NCBI GenBank assembly: GCA_035529435.1
Contig: DATKWS010000172.1
Location: 1-8,554, forward strand
Length of the DNA: 8,554 nucleotides
Reading direction: 5' to 3'
Source: DATKWS01 sp035529435
Lineage (GTDB): Bacteria > Krumholzibacteriota > Krumholzibacteriia > Krumholzibacteriales > Krumholzibacteriaceae
A program made the position numbers and the translations under genes. Positions 5,759-8,554 of this stretch are shown here, one piece after another. The notes beneath the pieces are model-generated. The model saw only the letters and a list, made by a program, of their open reading frames with translations, did not search any database and was not told where the DNA came from. The first letter of the stretch is position 1; each line of letters begins with the position of its first letter.

Positions 5759-7026
5759 TTGTACGCAGAATCGATTCCAGCACCCTCCCCCCGGCCCTCT
5801 TCACCATGTTCTGGGTCGCCCAGGCAGTGTCGCTGTTCGGCGACCGCCTGCACAACTTCTCCCTCGTCGCCCTCGTCAACCGGTTTGCGGAAAATCCCGG
5901 TATGACCCTGCCGAAGATCTACCTCGCCATGTATCTGCCGATATTCACCCTCGCCCCGTTGATCGGCGCGCTGATCGACAGATGCAGCAAACGCTGGGTG
6001 CTCGTCGTCACCGATCTCGCCCGCGGCGCCCTCGTCATCTGCATACCCCTCCTGTTCGTGCACACGGGCAGCTTTGTGCCGATCATGGGTATCGTCTTTC
6101 TCCTGACAACGGGCAATCTCTTCTTCTCACCGGCGAAATCGGCCTTGATCCCCGAGCTCGTGCCTTCCGACCGGTTGATCCGCGTCAATTCGATCCTCTG
6201 GTCGGCCGGCATCGTCGGCATGATCGGCGGATTCCTCGGCGGGGGACTGATCTTCGACTACGTATCGTGGCAATCCTGTTTCTACCTCGACGGTGCGACC
6301 TACACCTTCTCGGCCATCCTCCTCACGGGAATCGCCTTCCGGGGCAGAGCGGCCGCCGCATCGACCGCGGCCGCCACGGAGCGGCGTCCCAGCCTCATGG
6401 CATCGATCGGAGAGGGGCTCGCCGCCATGCGCCGATCGGCCGCCATCATGCGGTCTATCGGGGTGCAGGCGATCGTATTCTTCGGCGCCGGCGGATTCTC
6501 CGTGCTTGCCGTCGTGCTGATAGGCGAGGCCTCTCCCCCGGGAAGCTCACTCGGCATCGGCATCGCCGGTCTCTCCATCGGGCTCGGGATGGGGATCGGG
6601 TCCATCCTCGCGAACCGGATCCCCGCGGAACGCCGCGGTTTACTGGAGCGCGTACTGTTCGTACTCCTCGTTCCCGCCGCAGCGTCATTCGCAACGGGGG
6701 AGGGCTACGTCGCAATCACAAGCGGTTCATTTTTTGCCGGTCTCGCGGCCGCACCCCTCGTGATCGTGGCGGAATCCGAGCTCCAGCACCGGATCGGCAC
6801 CCGTCTGCGGGGAATCATTTTCTCATTCCGGGAGATTCTGACACGAAGCCTCTTTGTGGGATCCGCATTCCTCTTCGGTATTTTGGGTAATTCCATTCAT
6901 AATGGGGTGTTGCTCGTTATTCTTGGTCTCTTTCTTGCAAGTATCGGAGTGACTTGGCTCGTTGCCATGGATGATTCGCGACATACATCGACCGGAACAA
7001 GCGGGGGCCCGGATGGAGATCACTGA
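5755..7026 (+). CDS. MFS transporter, possibly a lipid/lysophospholipid flippase type
   Basis: A 423-aa inner-membrane protein of the major facilitator superfamily, with about 10-12 hydrophobic segments in two halves separated by a polar, Ala/Arg-rich loop (about 196-235). The loop 2-3 signature is present as GALIDRCSKRW (71-81), with FGDRLHNFSL in the first helix. FFSPAKSALIPELVPSDRLIRVN (starting at 123) is a pattern shared with the LplT (lysophospholipid transporter) and MFS_3 exporter branches. The tail after residue 404 is polar (DDSRHTSTGTSGGPDG). Its ATG shares 4 bases with the glycosyltransferase stop (ATGA), and no ribosome site is obvious, so translational coupling is likely. In this operon it may carry the acylated glycolipid or its lyso-precursor across the inner membrane. 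This role is inferred from context, and a drug-efflux-like function remains possible. Confidence 0.88.
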   Translation: MIVRRIDSSTLPPALFTMFWVAQAVSLFGDRLHNFSLVALVNRFAENPGMTLPKIYLAMYLPIFTLAPLIGALIDRCSKRWVLVVTDLARGALVICIPLLFVHTGSFVPIMGIVFLLTTGNLFFSPAKSALIPELVPSDRLIRVNSILWSAGIVGMIGGFLGGGLIFDYVSWQSCFYLDGATYTFSAILLTGIAFRGRAAAASTAAATERRPSLMASIGEGLAAMRRSAAIMRSIGVQAIVFFGAGGFSVLAVVLIGEASPPGSSLGIGIAGLSIGLGMGIGSILANRIPAERRGLLERVLFVLLVPAAASFATGEGYVAITSGSFFAGLAAAPLVIVAESELQHRIGTRLRGIIFSFREILTRSLFVGSAFLFGILGNSIHNGVLLVILGLFLASIGVTWLVAMDDSRHTSTGTSGGPDGDH

Positions 7027-7453
7027 AAAGATACTGCGAGAGGTATTCAATCGATTGCTCGATATCGAACCCAGTCCCGAGGTGCTGAAGAGGCTCCACG
7101 GCGTCATAGACGGTATCATGGAGCGGTTCACCGAGACGTTCGAGCTCGACTCCGTGCAGCGGCAGAACACCTTCCGTGCCGTCGTCTGCAGCATGTTCGT
7201 CCATGGCTGGGGAATGGGAATGCATCCGTTCAACTCGCCCACCACGAACCTCGACGACAAAGGTATCGAAGTCCGCGTCAGCAAGGACATACTCATTCCG
7301 CTCGAGCACATCAAGGCGCTCCGGTACGTCAAGAAGGACTCGCAGGGGCGTGTGAAAAAGGTGCTTTTCGAGCCGGACCAGAATGCACAAATCCGCCGCC
7401 AGATCGACAATCTGCTCGACAAGATTTCCCAGGAGAAATGGGGCGAATCCTGA
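7013..7453 (+). CDS. Conserved-looking cytoplasmic protein of unknown function (146 aa)
   Basis: I do not recognise this family. The ATG at 7013 overlaps the transporter gene by 14 bp and has GGGGG 5 bases upstream; an in-frame TTG at 6962 exists but has no comparable site. The protein is soluble, with no signal peptide. Residues 1-40 are amphipathic helix (MEITEKILREVFNRLLDIEP, then VLKRLHGVIDGIMERF). A middle stretch is rich in aromatic residues, Gly and Met (MFVHGWGMGMHPFNSP, about 62-77). A strand-like part with DILIPLEHIKALRYVKK (about 90-106) and a final helix (QIRRQIDNLLDKI) follow. The IPLEHI-to-FEP section could be a small barrel with a ligand site. As last gene of the acyltransferase-glycosyltransferase-transporter operon, it may regulate or assemble that system. 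Operon overlap and sensible codon structure support a real gene. Confidence 0.78.
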   Translation: MEITEKILREVFNRLLDIEPSPEVLKRLHGVIDGIMERFTETFELDSVQRQNTFRAVVCSMFVHGWGMGMHPFNSPTTNLDDKGIEVRVSKDILIPLEHIKALRYVKKDSQGRVKKVLFEPDQNAQIRRQIDNLLDKISQEKWGES

Positions 7454-7461
7454 ACCGCACG

Positions 7462-7481
7462 CACGCGCATCAGCCCGCGTG
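7462..7481. terminator. Short hairpin between the converging gene ends
   Basis: CACGCG (7462-7467) and CGCGTG (7476-7481) form a perfect 6-bp stem with an 8-base loop, inside the 30-bp gap between the stop of the plus-strand operon (7453) and the stop of the minus-strand HATPase gene (7484). There is no T-run on either side, so it is weak as an intrinsic terminator, but its placement suits a bidirectional end or a Rho-assisted stop. Confidence 0.4.
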
Positions 7482-7483
7482 AA

Positions 7484-8332
7484 TCACGAACCGCCGGCGT
7501 TCCGCTCATCCGTACCGAAGGGATTGATCTTCTCCATCTCGATGACACGGCCCCCCTTCTCAAAGCGGACGCTGTCCATGAGTTCCTTGATGAGAAACAG
7601 TCCCCTGCCCGATCCCTTGAATAAATTCTCCCGCTGGGTCGGATCGTCGATCCCCTCCGCGGGGAATCCCGCCCCCTGGTCCTCGACCTGAATGACGATG
7701 CGATGGGAACTGATATAGATCCGCACATGGACCTTGAGGTTCTCGTTGCGTTTGTTGCCGTGGATGATCGCGTTGCTGAGGGCCTCATCCATGACGAGTG
7801 GGAGGTTGACCGTGCATTCCTCATGGGGAAATCCAAACTCCGTGGTCAGAAAGGAGACGAGACGATTGACGCCGATGATACGGGAAAGCTTGCTCGGCAT
7901 GAGAAAATCGAGCCGGACCTGTCCCTCGCGTATCAAATCGGTGTTCCTCGGAAAGGGGATCTCGTCCATCTCGCGCCCGTTCAGAATCTGCTTGAGGTCG
8001 GCGGGCGCGAAGGGGGGGTGGAATACTCCGTTTACGCCGAGCGTGAGGTACGAGAGGTAATCCTTCTCGCTGAATTGTTCCGCGACGATATAGATCGGCG
8101 CTTCGAGCTGCGCGAGCCGTATCTCGCGCGCCTTCGCAATATCCCACCTATTGGTCGGAATGAATAGAATGAGCCGCGGGACCGGCGTCCGCTCGACCTG
8201 CATGCCTTTGAGGAATCGCGCGTACGATCTGTACCGTATGGCCGTAATATCATCGGGGAGAGGCGCATGCCGAAAAAAATCCCGCGCCAGCTCCGGCTGG
8301 AGGTTCAGAATATGCAACTCACCTGTATCCAC
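7484..8332 (-). CDS. RsbW/SpoIIAB-type HATPase with N-terminal pseudo-receiver domain
   Basis: A 282-aa cytoplasmic protein of two domains. The C-terminal part (about 145-270) is a GHKL ATPase of the anti-sigma/serine-kinase type: N-box MDEALSNAIIHGNK (E183, N187, H191), G1 box VEDQGAGF (D218, G220, G222) and G2 box GSGRGLFLIKEL (G240-G244). It has no histidine-kinase dimerisation helices. Such domains bind ATP and switch partners such as a sigma factor or STAS protein. Residues about 50-118 (RLILFIPT ... PIYIVAEQFSEKDYLSYLTL, GV, VFHPPF) follow the beta-3 to alpha-5 pattern of a receiver, but the phospho-Asp is replaced by a hydrophobic residue, the switch Ser/Thr by A84 and the Lys by P106. 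It is therefore probably a non-phosphorylated signalling module. The start is GTG at 8332; an in-frame stop directly precedes it. It follows the upstream gene by 8 bp. No sigma or anti-anti-sigma partner is in the window. Confidence 0.88.
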   Translation of the reverse strand: MDTGELHILNLQPELARDFFRHAPLPDDITAIRYRSYARFLKGMQVERTPVPRLILFIPTNRWDIAKAREIRLAQLEAPIYIVAEQFSEKDYLSYLTLGVNGVFHPPFAPADLKQILNGREMDEIPFPRNTDLIREGQVRLDFLMPSKLSRIIGVNRLVSFLTTEFGFPHEECTVNLPLVMDEALSNAIIHGNKRNENLKVHVRIYISSHRIVIQVEDQGAGFPAEGIDDPTQRENLFKGSGRGLFLIKELMDSVRFEKGGRVIEMEKINPFGTDERNAGGS

Positions 8333-8340
8333 GCCTCACA

Positions 8341-8554
8341 CTAGAATACGTTCCGCCCGTCGGCGAGAATATCGTTCAGGGCATCACGGAAGTAGTTGCT
8401 CGACTCGACCAGCTCCGGCCCAACCTTCTGCTTGTACGCCTCCCAGGCCCTCTTGATCTCGGGGCCCAGAACGGTCATGAGATCCCCCCGCTCGAGTCCC
8501 TGGTTTCGCTTATCACGGTTGTACTCGAGTATATCGCTCGCGAAGACCCGGGCC
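8341..8554 (-). CDS. C-terminal fragment of an unrecognised protein (cut by window edge)
   Basis: The last ~70 residues of a gene that enters from the right edge and stops at TAG (8343-8341). The readable end runs ...FASDILEYNRDKRNQGLERG, then DLMTVLGPEIKRAWEAYKQK and VGPELVESSNYFRDALNDIL, closing with ADGRNVF. It is mostly helical, amphipathic and charged, with no membrane segment. I do not recognise the family. The frame is uninterrupted to the window edge, and the downstream HATPase gene begins 8 bp after this stop, so the two very likely form one operon and may act in the same signalling pathway. The protein's N-terminal domain, which would reveal its type, is outside the window. Confidence 0.7.
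   Translation of the reverse strand, partial: ARVFASDILEYNRDKRNQGLERGDLMTVLGPEIKRAWEAYKQKVGPELVESSNYFRDALNDILADGRNVF

Noticed and set aside
5703..6890. 395-codon plus-strand open frame overlapping the transporter gene
   Set aside because: The product is an Arg/Pro/His-rich sequence typical of a shifted frame in GC-rich DNA, while the overlapping MFS frame has helices and family motifs.
6823..7836. 337-codon minus-strand open frame spanning three genes
   Set aside because: It has Ser/Arg-rich composition and crosses the ends of the transporter, the 146-aa gene and the HATPase gene, all of which have better support.

Overview
This is a GC-rich, gene-dense bacterial window from what looks like a Gram-negative (diderm) organism of a little-studied lineage. 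The clues are a lipoprotein, a small signal-peptide protein with barrel-like strands, a lipid A-type (HtrB/LpxL superfamily) acyltransferase and an MglA-type polarity GTPase. Deltaproteobacteria-like or FCB-type candidate phyla would fit, but the sequence alone does not fix the taxon. There are no RNA genes, mobile elements, CRISPR arrays or obvious long repeats.

Left part (1-3641), all on the minus strand. In transcription order: a small PH/GRAM-like protein with a C-terminal zinc ribbon (3641-3225), a lipoprotein (3101-2679) followed by a convincing intrinsic terminator, an MglA-family small GTPase with an unusual C-terminal extension of about 170 residues (2343-1237), a single-domain response regulator (1035-664), a tightly coupled small exported protein (661-227), and the first 26 codons of an unrecognised gene that leaves the window (80-1).

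Centre (3705-7453), plus strand. A good sigma70-type promoter (TTGACA, 17 bp, TATGCT) opens a compact operon of four genes. They encode an HtrB/LpxL/PatA-family acyltransferase, a GT4 glycosyltransferase that reads like the PimA (phosphatidylinositol mannosyltransferase) subgroup, an MFS transporter with some LplT-like features, and an unrecognised 146-aa protein. Every junction overlaps by 4-14 bp, so translation is probably coupled. The gene set suggests that a phospholipid anchor is glycosylated, acylated and moved across the membrane, as in a phosphatidylinositol-mannoside-like pathway. This is an inference.

Right part (7484-8554), minus strand. An RsbW/SpoIIAB-type HATPase has an N-terminal domain that looks like a receiver domain without its phosphorylation residues. 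Upstream of it is the C-terminal end of an unrecognised protein. The operon and this unit converge at about 7453/7484, with a short hairpin between them.

The most interesting points are the extended MglA GTPase, the PatA/PimA-like operon with a transporter and an orphan protein, the pseudo-receiver-HATPase fusion, and the divergent regulatory region at 3642-3764 that combines a sigma54-like site on one strand with a sigma70-like promoter on the other.
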